Assembly (NCBI GenBank): GCA_003220905.1
Contig: QHTS01000040.1
Coordinates: 1 to 15,960, forward strand
Origin: Gemmatimonadota bacterium
Lineage (GTDB): Bacteria; Gemmatimonadota; Gemmatimonadetes; Gemmatimonadales; GWC2-71-9
Direction: 5' to 3'
DNA: 15,960 bases
The notes under the pieces were generated by a model, which had not been told where the DNA came from, ran no database searches, and worked only from the letters and a program-made list of their open reading frames with translations. Positions within the stretch are counted from its first letter, which is position 1; each line of letters begins with the position of its first letter. This document shows, piece by piece, positions 5,889-12,895 of the stretch. The position numbers were made by a program, and so were the translations under genes.

Positions 5889-7148
5889 ATGTTCTACCGC
5901 GAGGGGCACCGGCTGCTGTTCCGCTCGATGATCGCACTCACCGAGCGGGGCGACGTAATCGATCCCGTCACCCTGCGCGACGAGCTGCTGCGGCGCGGGG
6001 ACCTGGATCGCGCCGGGGGCATGGAGTACCTCGGGGGACTGATCGACGTGGTCCCGACCGCCGCGAACATCGAGTATCACGCCAAGATCGTCCGTGACAA
6101 GGCGGTGCTGCGGCGCCTGATCGAGGCCGCGACGGCGATCATCCAGGACGCCTACGAGGGCCGCAGTACATCCGTCGAAGTGCTCGACAGCGCCGAGCAC
6201 CGCGTGTTCCAGGTAGCCCAGTTCCGGCGCGCCGAGGAGTTCATCCGGCTGAAGGAGCTGATCTGGCCGACGATGGAGCGCATCGAGCAGTTGCACACGA
6301 GCCAGGGCGCGCTCACCGGCGTGGCCACCGGCTTCACGGACCTGGACCGGCTCACCGCCGGGTTCCAGCGCGGCGACCTCGTGATCGTCGCGGCGCGGCC
6401 CTCGATGGGGAAGACGGCGCTCGCGCTCAACGTCGTGCAGCACGCCGCCATCGAGCACAACGTGGGGATCGCGGTCTTCTCCCTCGAGATGTCGAAAGAG
6501 CAGCTCGTCCAACGACTGCTCTGCTCCGAGGGCCTGGTGGACGCGCAGCGACTGCGTCGCGGCCAGCTGCGCGACGACGATTACCCGAAGCTCGCCCGCG
6601 CGGCCGGGCTGTTAGGCACGGCGCCGATCTGGATCGACGACTCGGCGATGCTCTCGCCCCTCGCGATGCGCTCCAAGGCGCGCCGCCTCAAGGCGGAACA
6701 CGACGTCGGCCTGGTGGTGGTCGACTACCTGCAGATGATGCAGGGCCCCACCGACTCCGAGAGCCGGCAGCAGGAGATCTCATTCATTTCCCGCTCGCTC
6801 AAGGCCCTGGCCAAAGAGCTGGACGTTCCGGTGGTGGCGTTGTCCCAGCTCTCGCGCGCCCCCGAGCAGCGCGGCGGCGAGCACCGCCGCCCCCAGCTCT
6901 CGGACCTGCGGGAATCCGGAGCGATCGAGCAGGACGCCGACGTCGTGTGCTTCATCTATCGCCAGGAGTTCTACGACGGCCCCACCGACCCCAAGACGAA
7001 CGAAAGCATCGAGGGCGTCGCGGAGCTCATCGTGGGGAAGCAGCGCAACGGTCCCACGGGGACCGTGAAGCTGTTCTTCAAGAAGGAATACACCCGCTTC
7101 GACAACTACAGCCCGCGCGAATCACCCCCCGAGGCCGCCCGTGGCTAG
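5889..7148 (+). CDS. dnaB: Replicative DNA helicase DnaB, N-terminus apparently damaged
   Basis: DnaB is the ring-shaped hexameric helicase that unwinds DNA at the replication fork. The ORF from ATG 5889 gives 419 residues and ends at TAG 7146-7148. It has part of the N-terminal domain (FYREGHRLLFRSMIALTERG, 2-21), a linker near 110-140, and a complete RecA-like motor: Walker A ARPSMGKTA (169-177), SLEMSKEQL (198-206), Walker B VVVDYLQMM (276-284), ALSQLSRAPEQR, LRESGAIEQDADVV (340-353) and GKQRNGPTG (383-391) with the expected Lys/Arg finger region. Conserved sequence AELLDDT lies just upstream of ATG 5889 in the same frame, so the true gene began earlier. The frame is closed by TGA 5775-5777 and the first helices are missing. 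The 3' end overlaps radA by eight bases. Confidence 0.88.
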   Translation: MFYREGHRLLFRSMIALTERGDVIDPVTLRDELLRRGDLDRAGGMEYLGGLIDVVPTAANIEYHAKIVRDKAVLRRLIEAATAIIQDAYEGRSTSVEVLDSAEHRVFQVAQFRRAEEFIRLKELIWPTMERIEQLHTSQGALTGVATGFTDLDRLTAGFQRGDLVIVAARPSMGKTALALNVVQHAAIEHNVGIAVFSLEMSKEQLVQRLLCSEGLVDAQRLRRGQLRDDDYPKLARAAGLLGTAPIWIDDSAMLSPLAMRSKARRLKAEHDVGLVVVDYLQMMQGPTDSESRQQEISFISRSLKALAKELDVPVVALSQLSRAPEQRGGEHRRPQLSDLRESGAIEQDADVVCFIYRQEFYDGPTDPKTNESIEGVAELIVGKQRNGPTGTVKLFFKKEYTRFDNYSPRESPPEAARG

Positions 7149-8502
7149 GGGCGGGTCGGTGTTCCGCTGCACCGACTGCGGGGCGGAGCAACCCAAGTGG
7201 GGCGGGCGCTGCGAGGCGTGCGGGGCGTGGAACACACTCGTAGAAGAGGCGGTCGGCCGGACGGGTGGACGGGCGGACAGAAAGGGCGCCACCCCGTCCG
7301 GCAGTCCGCCGGTCCGCCTGTCCGCCCTCGGGGCGGGGCCGGGGGTCGAGCGCTGGCAGACCGGTCTCCGCGAGTTCGATTTCGTGCTCGGCGGCGGCAT
7401 CGTACCGGGATCGGTGGTGTTGGTGGGCGGCGAGCCCGGCATCGGGAAGTCCACCCTGCTGCTGCAGTGCGCGGCGCGGCTCGAGCAGGCAGGCGTTCCC
7501 ACGCTGTACGTGTCCGGGGAGGAGTCGCCTGATCAGATCCGGTTGCGGGCCGAGCGGCTGGCGGTCGACGCCGGCGCGGTGCATGTGCTGGGCGAGACGC
7601 GGCTCGAGGCGATCATGTATCACGCACACGCGCTCGGCGTCCGCGTCGTGCTCGTCGACTCGATCCAGACCACCTACACCGACGAGCTCGAAGGCGCGCC
7701 GGGCAACGTGGGCCAGGTGCGGGAGTGCGCGGCCCGGCTGATGCGCTTCGCGAAGGAGGCGGGGCCCGCGGTGCTGCTCGTCGGGCACGTGACGAAGGGC
7801 GGCGGCATCGCGGGCCCCAAGACGCTCGAGCACATCGTGGACACGGTCCTCTACTTCGAGGGCGAGAGCACGCTGGATCACCGGATCCTGCGCGCTGTGA
7901 AGAACCGCTTCGGCTCCGTGGACGAGATTGGCGTGTTCGAAATGACGGGCGCCGGTCTCGAGCCCGTGGCGGACCCGGCCGCGGCGTTCCTGGCCGGACG
8001 CACCACGGGTGTCTCCGGCTCCGCCGTGACCGCGTTGATGGAAGGGACCCGCCCGCTCCTGGTCGAGATCCAGGCGCTGGCGACGAACAGCGGTTTCGGC
8101 ACGCCCCAGCGGGTGGCTACGGGACTCGACCATCGCCGCCTGGCGGTGCTGCTCGCCGTCCTCGAGCGCCGCGGCGGCCTGCCGTTCGGCGAGCGGGACG
8201 TGTTCGTGAACGTGACGGGTGGAGTGCGGCTGGTCGAGCCCTCGACCGATCTCGCCGTCGTGGCGGCGCTGGTCTCGAGCGTGCACGACCGACCGCTTCC
8301 GGCGGACGCCGTGTTCCTTGGCGAGGTCGGCCTGGGCGGCGAGATCCGCCCCGTGGCGGCCGTGGAGCGGCGTCTCGGCGAAGCGGCGCGCCAGGGGTTC
8401 CGCCGCGTGTTCCTGTCCGCCCGCTCGCGGGTGAGCCTGCCCGGGCTCGATTTGGTCGGCATGGACGGCATCGGTGAGCTCGCCCGGCGACTCGCGGCCT
8501 GA
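7141..8502 (+). CDS. radA: DNA repair protein RadA (branch-migration helicase)
   Basis: RadA (Sms) helps process recombination intermediates. The 453-residue protein has the three family parts: a zinc finger (Cys10, Cys13, Cys24, Cys27, in FRCTDCGAEQPKWGGRCEAC), a RecA-like ATPase with Walker A GGEPGIGKST (96-105), VVLVDSIQT (169-177), and the RadA-specific KNRFG (254-258), and a C-terminal Lon-protease-like domain (NVTGGVRLVEPSTDLAVVAA and later GEVGLGGEIRPV). GTG 7141 is chosen because the zinc finger follows at once; it overlaps the dnaB stop by eight bases. The linker between zinc finger and ATPase (about residues 36-62) is encoded by an 81-base hairpin repeat element. Linkers here vary among homologues, so function is probably kept. 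Confidence 0.95.
   Translation: MARGGSVFRCTDCGAEQPKWGGRCEACGAWNTLVEEAVGRTGGRADRKGATPSGSPPVRLSALGAGPGVERWQTGLREFDFVLGGGIVPGSVVLVGGEPGIGKSTLLLQCAARLEQAGVPTLYVSGEESPDQIRLRAERLAVDAGAVHVLGETRLEAIMYHAHALGVRVVLVDSIQTTYTDELEGAPGNVGQVRECAARLMRFAKEAGPAVLLVGHVTKGGGIAGPKTLEHIVDTVLYFEGESTLDHRILRAVKNRFGSVDEIGVFEMTGAGLEPVADPAAAFLAGRTTGVSGSAVTALMEGTRPLLVEIQALATNSGFGTPQRVATGLDHRRLAVLLAVLERRGGLPFGERDVFVNVTGGVRLVEPSTDLAVVAALVSSVHDRPLPADAVFLGEVGLGGEIRPVAAVERRLGEAARQGFRRVFLSARSRVSLPGLDLVGMDGIGELARRLAA
7247..7327 (+). repeat. 81-base hairpin of 8-base repeats inside radA
   Basis: Four octamers (AGGCGGTC, GGCCGGAC, GGGTGGAC, GGGCGGAC; 7247-7278), a 17-base centre (7279-7295) and four inverted octamers (GTCCGGCA, GTCCGCCG, GTCCGCCT, GTCCGCCC; 7296-7327) repeat the exact 32+17+32 plan of the element in the glycosylase gene. 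Arms match at 24 of 32 positions. Both centres share GAAA, CGCC and CCCC blocks in the same order. It encodes radA residues 36-63, including GRTGGRAD and VRLSA at the same residue numbers as GRTGGQAD and VRPSA in the glycosylase. Confidence 0.85.
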
Positions 8503-9178
8503 CGCGGGCGTCGTGGTCGTGGCGGCGGGCGCCGGGGTGCGCGCCGGCCCCGGCGAGCCGAAACAGTTCCGGCCGATCCTCGGCGTCCCGATGCTGTTGC
8601 GCGCGTTGCGGCCGTTCACGTCCCACCCCGACGTCGGCCAGGTGATCGTCGCCGTGCCCCCCGGATTCGAAGCGCGACCCCCCGAGTGGCTGGGCAAGCT
8701 GGTGGGCGACCGGCTGGCGCTCGTCGCCGGCGGCGCCACACGGGCCCAATCGGTGCGGGCCGGCCTGGGGGCGCTGCCGCCCCAGGCCACCGTGGTGCTG
8801 GTCCACGACGCCGCCCGCCCGTTCGTGACTCGGGAGACCATCGACGGGGTGCTCGCCAAGGCACGCGCCGGCGTGGGCGCGGTGGCGGCGATACCGGTCA
8901 GCGACACCGTCAAAGACGTCGAGCAAGAGCGTATCACGAGAACCGTAGCGCGAGACCGTCTGTGGCGGGCGCAGACGCCGCAGGGGTTCCCGCGAGCGAT
9001 GATCGAGCGCGCATACGCGGAACTCGCGAACGGCGATGCCACGCCGACCGACGACGCGGAGCTGTGCGAGCGCGCGGGCTTCCCGGTGGAGGTCGTCCCC
9101 GATTCGCCGTACAATCTCAAGGTCACGACCGCCGACGATTTCCGGGTCGCCGAGGCGCTGGCGCGTGAGCTGCGGTGA
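8474..9178 (+). CDS. ispD: 2-C-methyl-D-erythritol 4-phosphate cytidylyltransferase
   Basis: IspD joins CTP to methylerythritol phosphate in the non-mevalonate isoprenoid pathway. The 234-residue protein shows the nucleotide-binding start VVVVAAGAGVRAG...EPKQF (13-32, with Arg23 and Lys30), GGATRAQSVRAGL (87-99), VHDAARPFV (110-118), PVSDTVK (141-147), LWRAQTPQGF (163-172), TDDAEL (192-197) and NLKVTTADDF (214-223, Lys216), all in family order. GTG 8474 overlaps radA by 29 bases and adds about 11 residues before the core; GTG 8513 is an alternative but would cut into the first strand. ispF is not adjacent. It overlaps the next gene by four bases (GTGA). Confidence 0.93.
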   Translation: MSSPGDSRPDAGVVVVAAGAGVRAGPGEPKQFRPILGVPMLLRALRPFTSHPDVGQVIVAVPPGFEARPPEWLGKLVGDRLALVAGGATRAQSVRAGLGALPPQATVVLVHDAARPFVTRETIDGVLAKARAGVGAVAAIPVSDTVKDVEQERITRTVARDRLWRAQTPQGFPRAMIERAYAELANGDATPTDDAELCERAGFPVEVVPDSPYNLKVTTADDFRVAEALARELR

Positions 9179-9828
9179 CCCGCGTCCCCTTCCGGACGGA
9201 CGAGGAAGTGACGGCCGCGCTTCCTCGGGTGGTAGCGCATCTCCGCGCGGGCGGGCTGATCGCCTATCCGACGGAAACGGTGTACGGCGTGGGCTCGCGG
9301 GCGCGGGGCCCGGACGTGCAGGCGGTGGCGCGCCTCAAGGGCCGGCGGCCCGACAAGCCGTTCCTGTTGCTGGTCGCCGACCGGGACATGGCAGAAGCGC
9401 AGGGCCTCGCGTTCAGCGAGTCGGCGAGCGCGCTGGCGCGGGCCTTCTGGCCGGGGCCGCTCACGTTGGTCCTCCCGGGGGGGAGCGGCCGGTTGCCGGA
9501 CGTGCTGCGGGGCCCGGAAGGCGGGATCGCCGTGCGCTGGACGTCCCATCGCGGGATGGCCAGGTTGGTGCGTGCGCTGGGGGAGCCGGTGACGTCCACT
9601 TCGGCTAACTTGCCGGGGAGTCCGCCGGCGCCGGGCGCCGAAGCCATCGTGCGGGACTTCGCGCCGGCGGTCGAGGCGGGGACGCTGCTCGTCCTGGACG
9701 GCGGCGTCCTGGGAAACTCTCCCCCGTCGACCGTCGTGGACTGCACGCAGCCCACGCCCCGGCTGATCCGCGAAGGGGCCCTGACGCTCGGCGAGCTGCG
9801 ACGCGCCGCGGGACAACTCGCTCCGTGA
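9175..9828 (+). CDS. tsaC: L-threonylcarbamoyladenylate synthase (Sua5/YrdC/TsaC family)
   Basis: This enzyme makes threonylcarbamoyl-AMP from threonine, bicarbonate and ATP for the t6A modification of ANN-decoding tRNAs. The 217-residue protein is a single YrdC domain: GGLIAYPTETVYGVG (26-40), LKGRRPDKPF (54-63), FWPGPLTLVL (91-100), VTSTSANLPG (139-148) and NSPPSTVVD (181-189). It lacks the extra C-terminal Sua5 domain found in roughly 350-residue members, so it is the short type. GTG 9175 overlaps the ispD stop as GTGA, and its own stop overlaps the phosphatase gene in the same way. The tsaC/sua5 plus low-molecular-weight phosphatase pair is a common neighbourhood. Confidence 0.92.
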   Translation: MTRVPFRTDEEVTAALPRVVAHLRAGGLIAYPTETVYGVGSRARGPDVQAVARLKGRRPDKPFLLLVADRDMAEAQGLAFSESASALARAFWPGPLTLVLPGGSGRLPDVLRGPEGGIAVRWTSHRGMARLVRALGEPVTSTSANLPGSPPAPGAEAIVRDFAPAVEAGTLLVLDGGVLGNSPPSTVVDCTQPTPRLIREGALTLGELRRAAGQLAP

Positions 9829-10319
9829 CCGAGGAACCGAACACGAAACGCATCCTGCTGGTATGCACCGGCAACATCTGCCGCAGCCCACTCGCGTCGG
9901 CCTTGCTCGAGCGCGCCCTCGTGGAGCGCGGGATCGAGGGAATCGCCGTAGGCTCGGCCGGCACCGGGGCCTGGGACGGCGCCCCGGTCTCCGAGGGAGC
10001 CTATCTCGTAGGACTCGAGCGCGGGCTCGATCTCTCGGGCCACCGGGCCCGGCTCCTGACGCGCGAGCTCGTCGACGGCGCCGACCTGATCCTCACCATG
10101 GCGCGGCACCACCGGGCCCGCGTCGACGAGCTGGGCGGCGAAGGTCACGTGTTTGTGCTCGGCGAGTACGCCGGCCGCGAGGGGGACGACGCCGAGGTGA
10201 GCGACCCCTTCGGCGGCGACCTCGACGTGTATCGCGACACGTGCGTCGAGCTCGAGGCGCTCCTCCAGACGGCGGTGGAGCGCATCGTCAAAGAGTTCGC
10301 GAGTGGAAGTCAGCGCTAG
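9825..10319 (+). CDS. Low-molecular-weight protein-tyrosine phosphatase family protein
   Basis: This 164-residue protein carries the family's phosphate loop near the N-terminus, VCTGNICRSPLA (13-24), with nucleophile Cys14 and Arg20 in the CX5RS pattern. The general-acid loop SDPFGGDLDVYR (126-137) contains Asp127. Family members remove phosphate from tyrosine residues (Wzb/PtpA/YwlE types; YwlE removes arginine phosphate), and arsenate reductases share the fold. The Asp-Pro loop and the length fit a phosphatase, but the substrate cannot be told from sequence alone. GTG 9825 overlaps the tsaC stop by four bases. The TAG stop lies 17 bases inside the aroE frame. Residues 1-8 are a short polar lead. 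Confidence 0.9.
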   Translation: MTEEPNTKRILLVCTGNICRSPLASALLERALVERGIEGIAVGSAGTGAWDGAPVSEGAYLVGLERGLDLSGHRARLLTRELVDGADLILTMARHHRARVDELGGEGHVFVLGEYAGREGDDAEVSDPFGGDLDVYRDTCVELEALLQTAVERIVKEFASGSQR

Positions 10320-11124
10320 CACGCGCCTGCTGGCGGTCCTCGGCGATCCGGTCGCCCATTCGCTTTCCCCCTCCATGCACAACGCCGCAATCCGCGTCCT
10401 GGGTCTGGACGCCGTGTACGTCGCGCTGCGCACGCCCGCTCCTGCCCTGGCGAGCGTGCTGGCCGCGCTCGCCGGCGTCGGGGGCGCAGGGAACGTGACC
10501 GTGCCGCACAAGGAGGCGGCGGAACGATGCGTCGCGCAGAAAACCGATGTGTGCGCGCGCGTCGGAGCGTGCAATACGTTCTGGACGGAGCACGGAGCGC
10601 TCGTGGGCGACAACACCGACGTCGCGGGAATCCTGGCCGCCCTGCGTCAGCTCGGCGCGGACGGTGCCGGCAGCTGGCTCCTGGTCGGCACGGGCGGCGC
10701 CGCGCGCGCGGTGGCGGTGGCGGCGGCCGCGGCGAACGCCGATCTCCACGTCTTGTCGCGCGACGCCGCGCGGGCGCGCGACTTCGCCGCGTGGGCCCGC
10801 GGTCACGGGACCCGCGCCGAGGCCGCGCGGGGCGAGCTCGACCCCGATATCGCCATCAACGCCACGCCCGCCGGCTTGAAGGACTCCGATCCCTTGCCCC
10901 TCGACCCGGAGAGCGCGGCCCGTTTGCATGCCGCCCTCGACCTCGTGTACGCCCCCGGCGGCACCCGGTGGGTGCGCACGCTGATCGCGGCGGGCGTGCG
11001 GGCGCAGGATGGCCGCGAGGTGCTGGTGCACCAAGGAGCGGCCGCGTTCAGCCGCTTCTTCCCGGAGCAGGCGGCACCCCTCGAGGTGATGCGCGCCGCC
11101 GTGAACCGCGCCCTTGGGGCGTGA
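10303..11124 (+). CDS. aroE: Shikimate dehydrogenase (NADP+)
   Basis: AroE reduces 3-dehydroshikimate to shikimate in aromatic amino-acid synthesis. The 273-residue protein has the substrate-binding SLSPSMHN (20-27), NVTVPHK with catalytic Lys70, GDNTD with Asp106, the nucleotide-binding GTGGAARA (129-136), INATPAG (185-191), and near the end DGREVLVHQGAAAF (236-249) with Gln244. Length is normal. GTG 10303 overlaps the phosphatase gene by 17 bases and places the first strand RLLAVLGDP at residues 8-16, as expected. After the nucleotide-binding loop the SRD (152-154) stands where NADP-dependent members usually carry Asn-Arg-Thr, so cofactor choice is less certain. The stop overlaps the TTG start of comF by 11 bases. 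Confidence 0.94.
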   Translation: MEVSASTRLLAVLGDPVAHSLSPSMHNAAIRVLGLDAVYVALRTPAPALASVLAALAGVGGAGNVTVPHKEAAERCVAQKTDVCARVGACNTFWTEHGALVGDNTDVAGILAALRQLGADGAGSWLLVGTGGAARAVAVAAAAANADLHVLSRDAARARDFAAWARGHGTRAEAARGELDPDIAINATPAGLKDSDPLPLDPESAARLHAALDLVYAPGGTRWVRTLIAAGVRAQDGREVLVHQGAAAFSRFFPEQAAPLEVMRAAVNRALGA

Positions 11125-11878
11125 GGCGGTCGAGCAGCTCCTCCTCCCGGCCGAGTGTATGCTGTGCCGTGCCCTCCTGTCGTTCCGCGATTCCGCCCGG
11201 CTGGTGTGCGACGTGTGTCGTCACCGCTGGCGCCCCGTTCGGCCGCCGTGGTGCGCCCGCTGCGGGCAGCCCGAGCCGTTGTTCGGCCCCTGCCGGCTGT
11301 GCGCCGAGTGGCCGGCGGCGTTCGGGGCGGCGCGATCCGCGGTGTGGCTCGACGCGGGCGCGCGCGACGCGGTCCACGCGCTCAAGTACGGCGGACTGCC
11401 GCGCATCGCCACGGATCTGGCTGCAGCGATGGCCGGCCTCGACGTGCCCGGGCGCGCGTCCGGCCTGCTCGTGCCCGTGCCGCTCTCGCGCGCCCGCTTC
11501 CGGGAGCGCGGCTACAATCAGAGCGAGCGCCTGGCGCGCGCCCTGGGTCGTCGCTGGCGGCGCCCGGTCGTCGACCTGCTGGTGCGCACCCGGGACACCG
11601 CCGCGCAAACGGCGTTGACACCCGAGGCGCGGCTGGCGAACGTGGCGGGGGCGTTCCAAGTGCGGAATGGGGAGTGCGGAATGCGGAGTGAACGGCCGCT
11701 TGAAAACTCCGCACCCCGCATTCCGCACTCCGCACTGGAACGGCCGCTGGTCTTAGTCGACGACGTATTCACCACCGGCGCCACGCTGGCCGAGGCGGCG
11801 CGCGCGTTGGAGCAGGCGGGCGCCGGCACGGTTTCGGCCGTGACCTTCGGCCGGGCGGTCGTGCCGGATTTCACCTAG
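11114..11878 (+). CDS. comF: ComF family phosphoribosyltransferase-like protein
   Basis: ComF-type proteins join a cysteine-rich zinc domain to a phosphoribosyltransferase fold; in naturally competent bacteria they help move incoming single-stranded DNA across the membrane, but many carriers are not known to be competent. The 254-residue protein has four Cys pairs (15/18, 32/35, 47/50, 60/63), ALKYGGLPRIATDLA (89-103), LVPVPLSRARFRERGYNQSE (119-138), ANVAGAF (175-181) and the phosphoribosyl-pyrophosphate loop VLVDDVFTTGAT (213-224). Start TTG 11114 is the one in-frame start that keeps the conserved LLLPAECMLC; it overlaps aroE by 11 bases. Residues about 183-208 (VRNGECGMRS, then PRIPHSALER) come from a heptamer hairpin repeat and are not part of the family. 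Confidence 0.9.
   Translation: MGREAVEQLLLPAECMLCRALLSFRDSARLVCDVCRHRWRPVRPPWCARCGQPEPLFGPCRLCAEWPAAFGAARSAVWLDAGARDAVHALKYGGLPRIATDLAAAMAGLDVPGRASGLLVPVPLSRARFRERGYNQSERLARALGRRWRRPVVDLLVRTRDTAAQTALTPEARLANVAGAFQVRNGECGMRSERPLENSAPRIPHSALERPLVLVDDVFTTGATLAEAARALEQAGAGTVSAVTFGRAVVPDFT
11661..11734 (+). repeat. Hairpin of 7-base repeats inside comF
   Basis: Four heptamers (TGCGGAA, TGGGGAG, TGCGGAA, TGCGGAG; 11661-11688), an 18-base centre (11689-11706) and four inverted heptamers (CTCCGCA, CCCCGCA, TTCCGCA, CTCCGCA; 11707-11734) form a stem with 23 of 28 arm positions complementary; pairing continues into TTCCA/TGGAA flanks with a one-base bulge. The plan is the same as the two octamer elements, but the unit and sequence differ. 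Removing 11663-11734 (72 bases, 24 codons) restores a plausible ComF junction AFQV-LERPLVLVDDV. Confidence 0.85.
11690..11748 (+). repeat. 11-base direct repeat flanking the right arm of the comF hairpin
   Basis: GAACGGCCGCT occurs at 11690-11700, in the hairpin centre, and again at 11738-11748, just after the hairpin. Starts are 48 bases apart, exactly 16 codons, and both copies are read as Glu-Arg-Pro-Leu. The second copy is host comF sequence. It could be a target-site duplication or a trace of template switching. Confidence 0.7.
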
Positions 11879-11884
11879 GGGAGA
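11879..11884 (+). promoter_or_regulatory. Ribosome-binding site of gap
   Basis: GGGAGA in the nine-base gap between comF and gap lies three bases before ATG 11888 (GGGAG alone gives a spacing of four), somewhat close but the only purine-rich stretch there. The comF TAG supplies a further G on its 5' side. gap is one of the few genes here with both ATG and a recognisable ribosome-binding site, fitting high expression. Confidence 0.6.
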
Positions 11885-11887
11885 GCC

Positions 11888-12895
11888 ATGGCGGTGCGTG
11901 TCGGGATCAACGGGTTCGGTCGCATCGGGCGGAACGTCTTGCGGGCCGCGGTGCTCCTGAAGCAGCAGGCGCTCGAGTTCGTGGCGGTGAACGACATCAC
12001 CGACACCAAGACGCTCGCGCACCTCCTGAAGTACGACTCCGTCCACCGTCGCTTCCCCGGCACGGTCGAGGCGCAGGGCGACGTGCTGGTCGTCAACGGC
12101 AAGCCCATCAAAGTGTCGGCGATCAGGGAGCCCGAGAAGCTGCCGTGGAAGGCGCTGGGGGTGGACCTGGTGCTCGAGAGCACGGGGCGGTTCACCGACC
12201 GGCCCGAGGCCGACAAGCACTTGGCGGCCGGCGCGAAGAAGGTGGTGATCTCGGCCCCGGCCAAAGGCGAGGACATCACGATCGTGATGGGTGTGAACCA
12301 CCAGAAGTACGACCCGGCCAAGCATCACGTCCTCTCGAACGCCTCGTGCACCACGAATTGCCTCGTGCCGGTCGTGAAGGTCGTGCTCGACAACTGGGGT
12401 TTCCGGCACGGCTTCATGACCACGATCCACAGTTACACCAACGATCAGCAGATCCTTGACCTGCCGCACAAGGACCTCCGCCGCGCCCGGGCCGCCGCTC
12501 TGAGCATCATTCCGACGACCACCGGCGCCGCGAAGGCGACGAGCCTCGTGATTCCGGAAGTGAAAGGGAAGATCGATGGGATCTCGCTGCGCGTGCCCAC
12601 CCCCGACGTGTCCGTGGTGGAGCTGACGGCCGAGGTCGAGAAAAAAACAACCATCCAGGAGGTGAACGACGCCTTCAAGCAGGCGGCCCGCTCGAGCCTC
12701 CAGGGCATCCTCGACGTGAGCGACGAGCCGCTCGTCTCGATGGACTACATCGGCAGCTTCTACTCGAGTGTGGTGGACGCACTCTCGACGACCGTGATCG
12801 ACGGCACGTTCCTGCACGTGTCGTCGTGGTACGACAACGAAATGGGCTATTCCGCGCGCTGCGTCGACCTGCTCGCGCACCTCGCCCGCAAGTGA
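11888..12895 (+). CDS. gap: Glyceraldehyde-3-phosphate dehydrogenase, type I
   Basis: This 335-residue enzyme oxidises glyceraldehyde 3-phosphate to 1,3-bisphosphoglycerate in glycolysis. It shows the NAD-binding NGFGRIGRNV (8-17), Asp36 in VNDITD, which is typical of NAD rather than NADP use, the active-site SNASCTTNC with Cys154, His181 in TTIHSYTNDQ, the phosphate-binding TTGAAKA (211-217), RVPTPDVS (235-242) and the C-terminal WYDNEMGYSARC (314-325). Length and motifs are canonical, with no sign of truncation. ATG 11888 follows comF by nine bases with GGGAGA before it. Its stop overlaps pgk as GTGA, so gap, pgk and tpiA form a coupled glycolytic block. Confidence 0.97.
   Translation: MAVRVGINGFGRIGRNVLRAAVLLKQQALEFVAVNDITDTKTLAHLLKYDSVHRRFPGTVEAQGDVLVVNGKPIKVSAIREPEKLPWKALGVDLVLESTGRFTDRPEADKHLAAGAKKVVISAPAKGEDITIVMGVNHQKYDPAKHHVLSNASCTTNCLVPVVKVVLDNWGFRHGFMTTIHSYTNDQQILDLPHKDLRRARAAALSIIPTTTGAAKATSLVIPEVKGKIDGISLRVPTPDVSVVELTAEVEKKTTIQEVNDAFKQAARSSLQGILDVSDEPLVSMDYIGSFYSSVVDALSTTVIDGTFLHVSSWYDNEMGYSARCVDLLAHLARK

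Noticed and set aside
7078..9891. A 937-codon open frame on the minus strand across radA, ispD and tsaC
   Set aside because: It lies wholly opposite four well-identified genes, its peptide is Arg/His/Pro/Ala-rich without any domain I recognise, and long antisense frames are expected at this GC content.
9825..10319. Arsenate reductase for the small phosphatase
   Set aside because: The Asp-Pro general-acid loop and the tsaC neighbourhood fit a protein phosphatase better, and the redox Cys pair of thioredoxin-linked ArsC is not seen.
9264..10616. A 450-codon minus-strand open frame opposite tsaC, the phosphatase gene and aroE
   Set aside because: Shadow of conserved plus-strand genes; low-complexity composition and no motif.
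11661..11734. Intrinsic terminator in comF
   Set aside because: The stem is strong but lies inside the reading frame and no T run follows; the conserved phosphoribosyl-pyrophosphate loop continues after it.
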